Below, one piece after another: positions 51,682 to 59,724 of a stretch of 64,000 nt of DNA. Source of the DNA: Proteobacteria bacterium UBA981 (GTDB lineage Bacteria; Pseudomonadota; Gammaproteobacteria; Ga0077536); contig DBBP01000016.1 of the NCBI GenBank assembly GCA_002292285.1, positions 1-64,000 on the forward strand, in the 5' to 3' direction. Each line of letters begins with the position of its first letter. Positions within the stretch are counted from its first letter, which is position 1. The notes under the pieces were generated by a model, which did not search any database, was not told where the DNA came from, and saw only the letters and a program-made list of their open reading frames with translations. The position numbers and the translations under genes are program-made.

Positions 51682-53036
51682 GCACTCAGCGCCGCGCGCG
51701 GCTGGATCTGGGGCTTGTCATAACTATGCGGCAGGCGCGTATAAGGGCCGACGTTCGCCCACGGACGCGTGCAGCCGAGCTGTTCAGCGACCCACAATCC
51801 CGATTGCAGCGCGTCCTCGTGAAAACCGTGACCGAAATAGCTGCCGCAGAACCAGGTCCGTTGTCGACCCTGGAGCGCGATCGATTGCTCCTGCTGATGC
51901 GAAGTTGCGGCAGTAAAGATCGGATGCTCATAAGCGTACCGCCCGTGCGTCAGTATGCCGGCCGGGTCGCGTGTCGGATTCAAGGTGACGAACAACTGGC
52001 GATCGGTTTTTAAGGGCTGCAATCTGTTCATCCAGTAGCTCACGCAGAGCGGCGTGGTGTCTTGCGTTTGCTCACCTTGCAGGTAGTTCCAGCTCGACCA
52101 CGCTGCCCGCCGGCGCGGCATCAAGCGCTGATCTTCGTGCAGATAAGCCGTATTTCGGCTGTATTCGAACGCACCGAGTATTGACCGCTCCGCCGCCGTT
52201 GCATCGCCGAGCAGCGCCAAAGCCTGGTCCGCGTGCGTCGCGATCACGACGTCGTCGTAGCGTTCTGCATGACCAGTGCCATCGACGAGCGTCACCCCGC
52301 CGGCGTCACGTGTGATCGTATTGATCGGCGTGCCTGCGCGAACGGTCATCACCGCATCATCAACGAGTCGGGACACGTATTCGCGACTACCGTCGCATAC
52401 GGTTCTCCATTGCGGCCGGCGGCCGAGGTCGAGCAGACCGTGATTATCAAAAAAACGAATGAATGCATCGGCCGGGTACTGTGCAATATCCCGCCGCGAT
52501 GCGGACCAGATCGCAGACGCCATCGGGATAAGATGATCGTCAATAAATGCATCGGAATACGCTTCGCGGTGCAGCAGATCCTGCACTGTAAGCTGCGCTG
52601 CATCGGACTCCAGGTAGCCTGGCGCGGCAGCGTAGAAGCGTCTGATATCACGCAGCATGCGCCAGAATCGGAGACTGATGGCGTTGCGCGGCTGCGCAAA
52701 GACGCCGGCGAGATCCGAGCCCGAATACTCCACCCGTCCGTCGTCGAGCGACACGCCAAACGACATATCACTCTCGGCGGTGGCGACACCCAGGGTGTCG
52801 AACAGCGCAATGAGATTGGGATAGTTACGAACGTTATAGACAATAAAGCCGGTATCGACCGCGACGGCCCGCCCGTTATCATCAATCTCGACGGTGTTCG
52901 CGTGCCCACCAAGTCGCCCGTTGCTATCGTATAGGGTAACGTCGTGAAGTCGCGACAACGACCAGGCCGCACCGAGTCCGGCGATTCCGCCGCCGACAAC
53001 GGCTATTTTCTTTACGGGGATGGGGTCGTTTGACAT
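51678..53036 (-). CDS. FAD-dependent amine-oxidase-like oxidoreductase
   Basis: 452 aa from ATG 53036 (MSNDPIPVKKIAVVGGGIAG); the frame extends to 53066. FAD motif VVGGGIAGLGAAWSLS, then LYDSNGRLGGHANTVEI and DTGFIVYNVRNYPNLIALF. C-terminal WFCGSYFGHGFHEDALQSG. It belongs to the flavoprotein group that heads DUF1365–cfa operons under ECF/ChrR control and may desaturate or oxidise acyl chains. First gene of the minus-strand operon, divergent from the sigma gene. Confidence 0.92.
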   Translation of the reverse strand: MSNDPIPVKKIAVVGGGIAGLGAAWSLSRLHDVTLYDSNGRLGGHANTVEIDDNGRAVAVDTGFIVYNVRNYPNLIALFDTLGVATAESDMSFGVSLDDGRVEYSGSDLAGVFAQPRNAISLRFWRMLRDIRRFYAAAPGYLESDAAQLTVQDLLHREAYSDAFIDDHLIPMASAIWSASRRDIAQYPADAFIRFFDNHGLLDLGRRPQWRTVCDGSREYVSRLVDDAVMTVRAGTPINTITRDAGGVTLVDGTGHAERYDDVVIATHADQALALLGDATAAERSILGAFEYSRNTAYLHEDQRLMPRRRAAWSSWNYLQGEQTQDTTPLCVSYWMNRLQPLKTDRQLFVTLNPTRDPAGILTHGRYAYEHPIFTAATSHQQEQSIALQGRQRTWFCGSYFGHGFHEDALQSGLWVAEQLGCTRPWANVGPYTRLPHSYDKPQIQPRAALSA

Positions 53037-53070
53037 GCGCAAGTGCTCCCGAGAAAGATTCGTCAAGAAG

Positions 53071-53099
53071 GGGTACGCTCCGCCGGGCCGGATGGATCA
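53071..53099 (-). promoter_or_regulatory. ECF-type promoter candidate for the minus-strand lipid operon
   Basis: Minus strand: TGATCC (53099–53094), 18 bp, TACCC (53075–53071), then 35 bp to the ATG of the flavoprotein. The −35 is exact for the RpoE/ChrR class; the −10 is only partial. Confidence 0.5.
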
Positions 53100-53109
53100 C
53101 GGCGGTGGG

Positions 53110-53138
53110 TGATCCGATTCGGGGCCAGCGGCGTATCG
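53110..53138 (+). promoter_or_regulatory. ECF-type promoter candidate for the sigma/chrR pair
   Basis: TGATCC (53110–53115), 18 bp, TATCG (53134–53138). It mirrors the minus-strand element: the two −35 hexamers form GGATCA-N10-TGATCC. Transcription would start only ~5–15 bp before the ATGs at 53145/53157, consistent with sigma autoregulation and a very short leader. Confidence 0.5.
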
Positions 53139-53156
53139 GGAGGTATGCTTGCTCTA

Positions 53157-53777
53157 ATGTCCGATGAACGCATGAAAATGCCTGATAACGTGATACCCCT
53201 GACGGTCGGTGACGACACCGGCGTTGACGCCATGCGCCGCGCCGAGACGCTCCTGCTCGTTAAAGTGCGGGACACCGGGGATCGGCAGGCCTATAAGGAA
53301 TTGTTCGACGCATTCACGCCGCGACTACGTGCCTATGCCCGGAACCACGGTTGCGAGGCTGGGGCGGCTGAGAACGTAGTCCAGGACGTGATGGTCACGG
53401 CGTGGACACGGGCGCGTCTATTCGATCCGGACAAAGCCTCTGCGCGCACCTGGATATATACCCTCGTGCGAAACCGCCTCATAGACCAGCATCGCGCCGG
53501 TGAGCGTCGACAGCGAGCCTACGACGGCTACGCAACAACATATTCCGAGTCGATCAGCGACGTCGACAGTTCCGAGAAGGACCTGCGTAATTCGCGCTTA
53601 ACCGCGTTACTTGTCGAGCTGCCCCAAGAGCAGAGACAAGCCGTTTTGATGGCTCATATCGAAGGTAAGTCGCACCGCGAAATTGCCGAAGAACTGAATG
53701 TGCCAGTGGGTACGATCAAATCGCGCACCCGCCTCGCGCTGCAGCGACTTCGCAAAGTAATGGAGGATCCGGCATGA
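53157..53777 (+). CDS. rpoE: ECF RNA polymerase sigma factor (RpoE/ECF11 type)
   Basis: 206 aa from ATG 53157; ATG 53145 and codons further upstream are possible. Region 2: YKELFDAFTPRLRAYARNHG, NVVQDVMVTAWTRARLFDPD. Region 4: LPQEQRQAVLMAHIEGKSHR, EIAEELNVPVGTIKSRTRLA. Coupled by a 4-bp overlap to a ChrR-type anti-sigma gene, which identifies it as the singlet-oxygen-responsive ECF11 group. It probably drives both its own operon and the divergent lipid operon. Confidence 0.93.
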   Translation: MSDERMKMPDNVIPLTVGDDTGVDAMRRAETLLLVKVRDTGDRQAYKELFDAFTPRLRAYARNHGCEAGAAENVVQDVMVTAWTRARLFDPDKASARTWIYTLVRNRLIDQHRAGERRQRAYDGYATTYSESISDVDSSEKDLRNSRLTALLVELPQEQRQAVLMAHIEGKSHREIAEELNVPVGTIKSRTRLALQRLRKVMEDPA

Positions 53778-54430
53778 GCGCGATCCATCACCCAAGCACG
53801 GCCTGGTTGCTCGATTACGCAACGGGGAATGCACCGCCGCTGTTCGAGACCGTAATTCGCGCGCACGTTGGCGCCTGCGCAGATTGTCGCCACGAGATCG
53901 CCTTCGCGGAAAACCTCGGCGGCGAACTCATCGCATCCGGAAGCGCCAATTCGACGGGCACGCTGAGCGCGCAGGACATCTGTGACCGGTATGAACAACA
54001 GGACGATGCAGGTACACCGTTTTCACGCGCCGACGAAGTCGCGTTGAATGGCGGCATCGAACAATTCGTCGCGACATACCTCAACAGAAGCGTGGACGCA
54101 CTACCGTGGAAAAGCCTTGGCGGTGGCCTCAAAATCTGCCGGCTCGCTGAAGAGCACGGCGCCCACATGTGGATGTTGCGAGGGCAAGCCGGCACCGTAC
54201 TGCCCGAACATACGCACGGCGGCAGTGAGCTGACCCTGGTACTCAAAGGTTCTTATTTCTGTGGCTCGGATATTTTCCACGCCGGTGATATCGAAGATGC
54301 CGACGAGGATACCGAACACCAACCTGTGATCACGCGGGACGGCGAATGTATATGCCTCGCAGTGACGGAGGGGAATCTCCGCTTCAAAAAACTTCTGCCA
54401 CGACTGGCGCAGCCATTTATCGGTATTTGA
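53774..54430 (+). CDS. chrR: ChrR-type zinc/cupin anti-sigma factor
   Basis: 218 aa. The N-terminal anti-sigma domain has zinc ligands His6, His31, Cys35 and Cys38, at the same positions as Rhodobacter ChrR. The C-terminal cupin has HTHGGSELTLVLKG with His146, His148, Glu152, and His182 (TEHQP), the metal site required for the singlet-oxygen response. It binds and inhibits the adjacent sigma factor until oxidative signals release it. Apparently intact. Confidence 0.95.
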   Translation: MSAIHHPSTAWLLDYATGNAPPLFETVIRAHVGACADCRHEIAFAENLGGELIASGSANSTGTLSAQDICDRYEQQDDAGTPFSRADEVALNGGIEQFVATYLNRSVDALPWKSLGGGLKICRLAEEHGAHMWMLRGQAGTVLPEHTHGGSELTLVLKGSYFCGSDIFHAGDIEDADEDTEHQPVITRDGECICLAVTEGNLRFKKLLPRLAQPFIGI

Positions 54431-54846
54431 CACCCACAGCGATCTCGGCTTTTGGCCCTGCGTACGTGTTAAGAATGGCTTTGGAGTGTTGCTCCGAAAC
54501 CAGGCCGTGTGGTTACCGGTCAAGTACTCGGTCGCAGGCAAGTGTTCGCCGAATGCATGCACCAGTAGCATACGGGTGGCGTCAACGCGGCGGCCGCAGT
54601 TATGAGCACATTGCCCACGGCGAAATAAATCGAATAAAGACGCATGCGTATTTTCGGCATGCATCGAATATTAACTAGCCACTGGCGGGTTTACGCGAGC
54701 ACTACGACACTGCACGTTTTATGAATTAGTCTATGTCCGTCGGGGGCCGAGCTTTTTCTGCCGGACAGTCGCTGCTCGCCCCGCGCTTAGCCCGAATTAT
54801 AAAGTTTGAAGTCCTGGGAAGAACCGGCGCGATTCAAGGCGGTGCG
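54431..54846. other. Intergenic region after chrR
   Basis: About 415 bp with no recognised gene. Its right part presumably carried the promoter of the truncated aminotransferase that follows. Confidence 0.4.
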
Positions 54847-54903
54847 ATGTCGGAACGAGAAATCTATCTCAACCACGCGGGTACAAGTTGGCCGAAACCG
54901 CAG
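54847..54903 (+). pseudogene. N-terminal stub of a class V aminotransferase
   Basis: From ATG 54847 it reads MSEREIYLNHAGTSWPKPQ, the typical start of a class V (cysteine-desulfurase-like) PLP enzyme. After ~19 codons the frame runs into the repeats of the IS21 end. The rest of the gene is not in the window; the insertion truncated it. Confidence 0.6.
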
Positions 54904-54921
54904 GTCTGCGTATTCCGGCCG

Positions 54922-55024
54922 AAGCCGATCACCCATTCCGGCGCAAGCCGATCACCCATTCCAGCCGAAGCCGATCACCATTTCCAGCGCAAGCCGATCA
55001 CTGATTCCAGCTGAAGCCGATCAC
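54922..55024. repeat. Five 23-bp-period repeats of an IS21 end
   Basis: Unit AAGCCGATCAC followed by a 12-bp variable spacer (CATTCCRGC-like). Not a CRISPR: repeat and spacer are too short and the spacers resemble each other. Confidence 0.8.
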
Positions 55025-55132
55025 TTTTCGGTCTTTGCCGGAATGTGGTTTGGCCGTTGAGGGAGCGCTAGCAAACGCAGGATAACAACCCGCCATGGGA
55101 TGCTGGACGTTTTTTCGTCCAGAGGAAGCCCG

Positions 55133-56117
55133 ATGGCTTATACGAGGTTATCCATGCGCAAACTACGCGATATTCTACGGCTGCATTTTGCCGCCGCCTT
55201 AAGCAACCGAGCGATTGCCCGTGCCATCGGGGTATCGGCCTCGACGGTCAGTGATTGTCTGGTCCGGGCACGTGCCGCGGGGATCGGCTGGCCGCTGCCG
55301 GAGAGCCTGAGCGACACGGCGCTCGATGAGGCGCTGTACGGTCCACGCGTCAGCCGGCAAGCCTGCGCCCCGGCAACGCTAGCGGATTATGCCGAGGTCC
55401 ACCGTGAACTGCGGCGCAAAGGCGTGACCCTGATGCTGCTGTGGACTGAGTACTGAGTACAAGGCGCTCAATCCCGACGGCCTGATGTACGCCGCGTTCT
55501 GCGCGCGCTACCGCGCCTGGCGAGGACATCTCGATGTCGTCATGCGCCAGACACATCTCGCCGGCGATAAGTTATTTGTCGACTATGCCGGCCACACCAT
55601 GCCGGTGATTGACCGTACGACCGGTGAAGTGCGCCAAGTGCAAATCTTTGTCGCTGTCCTCGGTGCGTCCAACTACACCTATGCGGAAGCGACATGGACG
55701 CAATCTCTGCCCGATTGGATTGGTGCTCATACGCGCGCCTTCGCTTTCTTGGGTGGCGTACCCAATATCGTCATCCCCGACAACCTCAAAAGCGGCGTCA
55801 CCCGGGCGCATCGTTATGATCCCGATCTAAATCCCACCTACCAGGACATGGCTGCCCATTACGGCGTCGCCGTGGTGCCCACCCGAGTGCGTAAGCCGCA
55901 GGACAAAGCCAAAGTCGAAGTGGGCGTCCAAATCGTCGAGCGCACCCTCCTCGCGGTCCTGCGCAATCGGCAGTTCTTCTCACTCGCCGAGCTTAACGAC
56001 GCCATCGCCGAGTTGCTCTCCCGACTCAATCAACGCCCCTTCAAGAAACTACCCGGCTCACGCCACAGCCAGTTCGACGCACTTGACCGCCCGACTCTGA
56101 AACCGTTGCCCACCAGC
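55133..56117 (+). pseudogene. istA: IS21 transposase IstA, broken by a 7-bp duplication
   Basis: ATG 55133 (MAYTRLSMRKLRDILRLHFA) after AGAGGAAG. The HTH part (NRAIARAIGVSASTVSDCL) runs to LLWTEY. Then TGAGTAC is duplicated (55447–55453 and 55454–55460), creating a stop and a frameshift. The frame resumes KALNPDGLMYAAFCARYRAW and carries the DDE core LFVDYAGHTMPVIDR, GGVPNIVIPDNLKSGV, KPQDKAKVEVGV. It ends near LKPLPTSR where IS91 begins. Removing the 7-bp repeat would restore the protein up to the truncation. Confidence 0.85.
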
Positions 56118-56118
56118 C

Positions 56119-56940
56119 GTGCGTTGCGACAGCTGTCATGCCGAGCACCTGGTCGCCTTCAGCTGTAAACGTCGGGGTTTTTGCCCAAGCTGCGGCGCCC
56201 GGCGCATGGCCGAGAGTGCCGCGCTGCTAGTCGACGAGGTGTTTCCCGAGCAGCTGGTGCGCCAATGGGTGCTGAGCGTCCCGTACCCGTTACGCTTCCT
56301 GTTTGCCAGCCGCCCTGAAGTGATGGGCCGAGTGCTGGGCATCGTCTACCGCTGCATCGCCACGCACCTGATCAAAAAGGCCGGCTTTTCCCGCAAGATG
56401 GCCCAGACCGGAGCGGTCACCCTGATCCAGCGCTTCGGCAGCGTGCTGAACCTGAACGTCCATTTCCACATGCTGTTTCTGGATGGGGTGTAGGTCGAGC
56501 GTCGGGATGGTTCGCTGCGTTTCCGCTGGGTGAAAGAACCGACCAGTGCCGAGTTGGCCCGGCTGACCCAAACATTGGCATTGCGCATCGGCCGCTACCT
56601 CGAACGCCAGGGATTGTTGGAACGCGATGCGGACAATAGCTATCTGGCTCGCGATGACCTTGAGGCCGGGCCGATGGAACAACTCCTGGGTTCGTCGATC
56701 ACCTATCGGATTGCCGTCGGGCCGCAGCAGGGTCGCAAAGTGTTCACGCTGCGAGAGGCTGGCGGCGTGGGACGAGCCCTTCGATGACGGGGTCGGTAAG
56801 GTCGCTGGATTCTCCTTGCACGCCGGCGTGGCGGCGCGGGCGGTTCAACGCCAGAAGCTCGAGCGGCTGTGCCGCTACATCAGTCGGCCGACCATTGCGG
56901 AGCAGCGTCTATCGTGTGACCGGGCGGTAGCGGCGATTCA
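56119..56940 (+). pseudogene. IS91-family transposase fragment
   Basis: Starts mid-protein with the zinc-binding region RCDSCHAEHLVAFSCKRRGF, CPSCGARRMAESAALLVDEV. HUH-type catalytic text follows: NLNVHFHMLFLDGV, then a TAG (56491–56493) where the family has Tyr, and VERRDGSLRFRWVKEP. A shift near 56760 leads to AAWDEPFDDGVGKVAGFSLH and QKLERLCRYISRP, after which similarity stops. Missing N- and C-termini, one nonsense codon, one frameshift: a dead fragment joined to IS21. Confidence 0.8.
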
Positions 56941-57412
56941 GTGCTCATGCTTCATCTCGATTGGTGGGGTGATGGGCTGATGGTTATCAATAGACACACA
57001 AAAATAGTGTTTGTCCCAGCGCTGGCGGTTGGCGCCTTCACCAACCACAACAACCCCAAATAGAAAAGTATGAGTATAAGACGAATAAACGCCGCTTCTG
57101 CCAATTCCGTCGGGTGACTCTAGCTAACGCAGCAGCGGTCAAGCGCTGGTTCGAGTGGGTGTTGGCTGCAACCGAGTTCATCGGGCGCGAGAATTTGCAC
57201 CTTTCGGCACAGAACATCTGCTTGTTTCAAGTCGGCGGCCGCCGTCTGCGTCTGTCGAACCAACACCATCGGCTACCACGAAGCGGACGAAGGGATCTGC
57301 CAATGTCCGCGCGTCGTATCCAACAACAAAAACACAATGCCCGCTCGTTGCAGCGAGAGCGAACTTGTCGGTCTAGTGAAAAGAAATCTAACGAATGCCT
57401 TATGATGCGGCG
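56941..57412. other. Mosaic intergenic region between IS91 fragment and GNAT gene
   Basis: Contains ATAAGACGAATAAACGCC at about 57070, similar to the leader of the IS91 N-terminal scars at 60557 and 62884. Plus-strand text MTLANAAAVKRWFEWVLAAT is open but unrecognised. No supported gene. Confidence 0.45.
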
Positions 57413-57820
57413 ATGATTTCGCTGCGTCGCGCCAACTCGACCGACTTGGATTTTCTTACCGAATTCACGTTGGCGCCGAGTGGGCCCAAGCTCGAAGCAC
57501 TGCTTGAGCGTAGTGAGGTGCAGATTGTTACAGCTGATCACACGCCCGTCGGATTCTTATCGTTTTCTATCTTGTGGGGAACACTGCCGTTCCTTGAGTT
57601 CATTGAGATCCTGGTGTCCCAGCGCGGCCGCAAGATCGGTGCAACTTCGGTTAGGGCCTGGGAGCAGGAAATGAGGGGCAGGGGCTTCGACCTTGTGCTG
57701 GTTTCAACCAGTGCGGACAGCAACGCACAACATTTCTGGCGCAAGATGGGCTACGTTGATTGCGGCGCGCTGACTGTGCGCGGCAAAGCTGCAGAGGTCT
57801 TTTTAAAGCGGCCAATTTAA
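57413..57820 (+). CDS. GNAT-family N-acetyltransferase
   Basis: 135 aa from ATG 57413 (MISLRRANSTDLDFLTEFTL); ATG 57395 is possible. Motif A-like region ILVSQRGRKIGATSVRAWE (RGRKIG) and STSADSNAQHFWRKMGYVDC (motif B, GYxxxG-like) fit the GNAT fold. Substrate unknown. It is not obviously paralogous to the other two GNATs in the window. Flanked by insertion-sequence debris. Confidence 0.82.
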   Translation: MISLRRANSTDLDFLTEFTLAPSGPKLEALLERSEVQIVTADHTPVGFLSFSILWGTLPFLEFIEILVSQRGRKIGATSVRAWEQEMRGRGFDLVLVSTSADSNAQHFWRKMGYVDCGALTVRGKAAEVFLKRPI

Positions 57821-58130
57821 TCGAGTGCTACAGCCACGATGTTCTCGAGGTCAGACAAAATTCCAAGCTAAGCGGACACTAGATTCGCCGACTTGTCGGG
57901 CTCTCACCGGCCAAGTTCGGACATGCGCGAGCTTAAACGAGAAGACTTAATACCGAACTTTATACATGCGGCGGTCAATGACGACCAGGCGCTCTACGCT
58001 CCACTGTGTTGTTACACATCGTACTCGATCCGAAAATTACCTTATTACAAATAAGAACTGTCGCTATTCGGTATTTTTTTCCAATGCATCAGTCGGGTGA
58101 GTTGGTCCGATCCCTGAAATCCTGCCAAAC
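57821..58130. other. Intergenic, nothing assigned
   Basis: 310 bp. A 43-codon open frame from ATG 57922 (MRELKREDLIPNFIHAAVND) has no family I recognise and no good ribosome-binding site. Confidence 0.35.
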
Positions 58131-58976
58131 TCAATTAGCCAGGTTGATCAGGGTCTCGAGGTCGCGCCGCATCCCCTTGAGTTTCTTATCGAGTCGAATC
58201 GATTGCTTCGCATCGCGTAGATTGACCGTATCGGCAATGAGGCCGTTGATGACATGCAGATTATGCGCAAAGCGCTTGGCGTATTCGCCAGAACGCTGCC
58301 CATCTCGCGCGGCCAACGCTTCGACAACTGACGTTTGCCATCCGGGCTCGCGCTTGAGCAATTCCTGTAGGCGTATGAGCCAAGCACGCCGGTCCTCGAG
58401 CCAGGCATGATCGAAGCGCTGCAGAGATCCAGCACTGACGAATAGAATGTCTTTTTGCTGCGGCGAAAGCCTGCCCAAAAATTCGCTCAGATTATCCTGC
58501 AGGCTTTCGAAAAGATCATCCGCATACTCGGCCTCACTACGAGAGAGATATTCCTTTTCGTGGTCGGCTTGTTTGTCCCACAGCGCCTCGATGAAGTCTG
58601 CCATCTGTGCTTCAGACAACTCATCGCCGAGACCCAAGGCTATCGGCAGGATTCGGTTCTCGATGCGTTGCCAGGCAATAAGCAAAAAATTCGCCCAAAT
58701 TTGCACGGTGCCTGTGTCTACTGGTTGCTCAAGATCACGCTCGATTCGATCGAGGATACGGATGTAGGATTCGAGTTCGTCGTTGCGGTGCCAATCGAGT
58801 AGAACGCGAAGCTGCACTTTGAATTCGCTATTCTGTGCGCGGTTGAGGTCGACATAGTCGCCGACATGCCACGGGATCAGCCAGTCGAGCCTGTTATACA
58901 TGAACGTATTGCTGCACCCGACGAGGATCGCGAGATACAGAAGAGCCAGCCAGCGGTGGGTTCTTCTACTAAACAT
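58131..58976 (-). CDS. DUF6279-family lipoprotein
   Basis: 281 aa. Signal peptide with lipobox (LYLAILVGCS), so membrane-anchored in the periplasm. The following NTFMYNRLDWLIPWHVGDYV is the hallmark of this family, and the rest is predominantly charged α-helix (QLRVLLDWHRNDELESYIRI, PQQKDILFVSAGSLQ). Function unknown; common in Gammaproteobacteria. Confidence 0.85.
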   Translation of the reverse strand: MFSRRTHRWLALLYLAILVGCSNTFMYNRLDWLIPWHVGDYVDLNRAQNSEFKVQLRVLLDWHRNDELESYIRILDRIERDLEQPVDTGTVQIWANFLLIAWQRIENRILPIALGLGDELSEAQMADFIEALWDKQADHEKEYLSRSEAEYADDLFESLQDNLSEFLGRLSPQQKDILFVSAGSLQRFDHAWLEDRRAWLIRLQELLKREPGWQTSVVEALAARDGQRSGEYAKRFAHNLHVINGLIADTVNLRDAKQSIRLDKKLKGMRRDLETLINLAN

Positions 58977-59538
58977 AGTCCGGACCTATCCTACATGCCA
59001 GGCCGGATAAACGCTCAGTTCCAGTGCTGCGGAAACCTTGGTGCCGGTGCCGAGATCGAGGAATTGATGCGGGCGCTTAGTCTGCGTCCGTACTTCTGCG
59101 AGGCTCACTGCATGCGCCCAAGCGCGCTTCGCGCGTCCATTGCATCGTTTGGAAGCATAATCAGCGCGCCGAGCGCCAAACGGAAAAAGCGGCCCGCGCC
59201 GCGAGCCCTTTCAGATCGGCAAGAATTCAAGGCGTCGCATCTGACGAGTCTTTTGGGACTGGTTGTCGCTTCGGTCAGTTAGCGCTTTATAGCCGCGGCA
59301 ATACGCGTCCATTCACTACGCCAAAAACTGACATTCGCGATCGCGATGCTGATCGACTTGAACGGCCACAAGCAGCCATGCGCCAACTAGAAAGGCGCTT
59401 ACAAAAAAAACCGCCGAAGCGGGTCTACTGATGGCGACTCTTGCTAAGATGGTGTCTCGAAGCGACTTCTTAAAAGCCAATCCTCGCGTCCACCGCTTTC
59501 AACAGGCAGACTCATCACTGTTCTAGTGGTGAATTGAT
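58977..59538. other. Gap with an orphan minus-strand terminator
   Basis: About 560 bp. On the minus strand CCGC–TTCG–GCGG followed by eight T residues (59403–59423) has terminator form, but no minus-strand gene precedes it. A frame through it (… SAVFFVSAFLVGAWLLVAVQ …) is hydrophobic but lacks an ATG or GTG start. Probably eroded DNA plus the promoter of the DUF2256–nei operon. Confidence 0.45.
59403..59423 (-). terminator. Orphan rho-independent terminator
   Basis: Minus strand CCCGC-TTCG-GCGG then T8. A tetraloop stem with a T-run is a good terminator form; its gene appears to have been lost. Confidence 0.5.
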
Positions 59539-59724
59539 ATGCACGCAAAGCCCAATCTGCCCATCAAGATCTGCAAAACCTGCGAGCGAGCCTTCACTTG
59601 GCGGAAAAAGTGGGCGCGCGACTGGAATTTGGTGAAATACTGCTCGAAGCGCTGTCGTGGTGACAGGAACACGCTATCAACACGGCACGCCGTGCGCCCA
59701 GACAAGGAACTCCGTGATGCCTGA
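59539..59724 (+). CDS. DUF2256 zinc-binding small protein
   Basis: 61 aa. The core KICKTCERAFTWRKKWARDW … VKYCSKRCRGDR has the CxxC…CxxxC arrangement of DUF2256. In other proteobacteria this small protein is usually beside cryptochrome/photolyase genes. It overlaps the start of nei by 8 bp. The tail after KRCRGDR is longer than in most relatives. Confidence 0.88.
   Translation: MHAKPNLPIKICKTCERAFTWRKKWARDWNLVKYCSKRCRGDRNTLSTRHAVRPDKELRDA

Larger units (their letters stand above)
54905..56117 (+). mobile_element. Truncated IS21-family element
   Basis: The left end carries five copies of AAGCCGATCAC at 54922, 54945, 54968, 54991 and 55014 (exact 23-bp period), the multiple terminal repeats that IS21-type transposases bind. 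A leader hairpin (CTGGACG…CGTCCAG, 55103–55122) precedes istA. istB and the right end are absent; the element is cut off at ~56117 by IS91 sequence. Confidence 0.8.

Noticed and set aside
54922..55024. Short regularly spaced repeats that look like a CRISPR array
   Set aside because: Repeat core is only ~11 bp with a 23-bp period and similar spacers; it is directly followed by istA, so it is an IS21 end.
57922..58053. 43-codon open frame MRELKREDLI…
   Set aside because: No family similarity known to me, no good ribosome-binding site, and it lies in debris-rich DNA.
59281..59480. Hydrophobic minus-strand frame (SAVFFVSAFLVGAWLLVAVQ) as a small membrane gene
   Set aside because: No ATG or GTG start, no ribosome-binding site, and a terminator hairpin with T8 runs through it.
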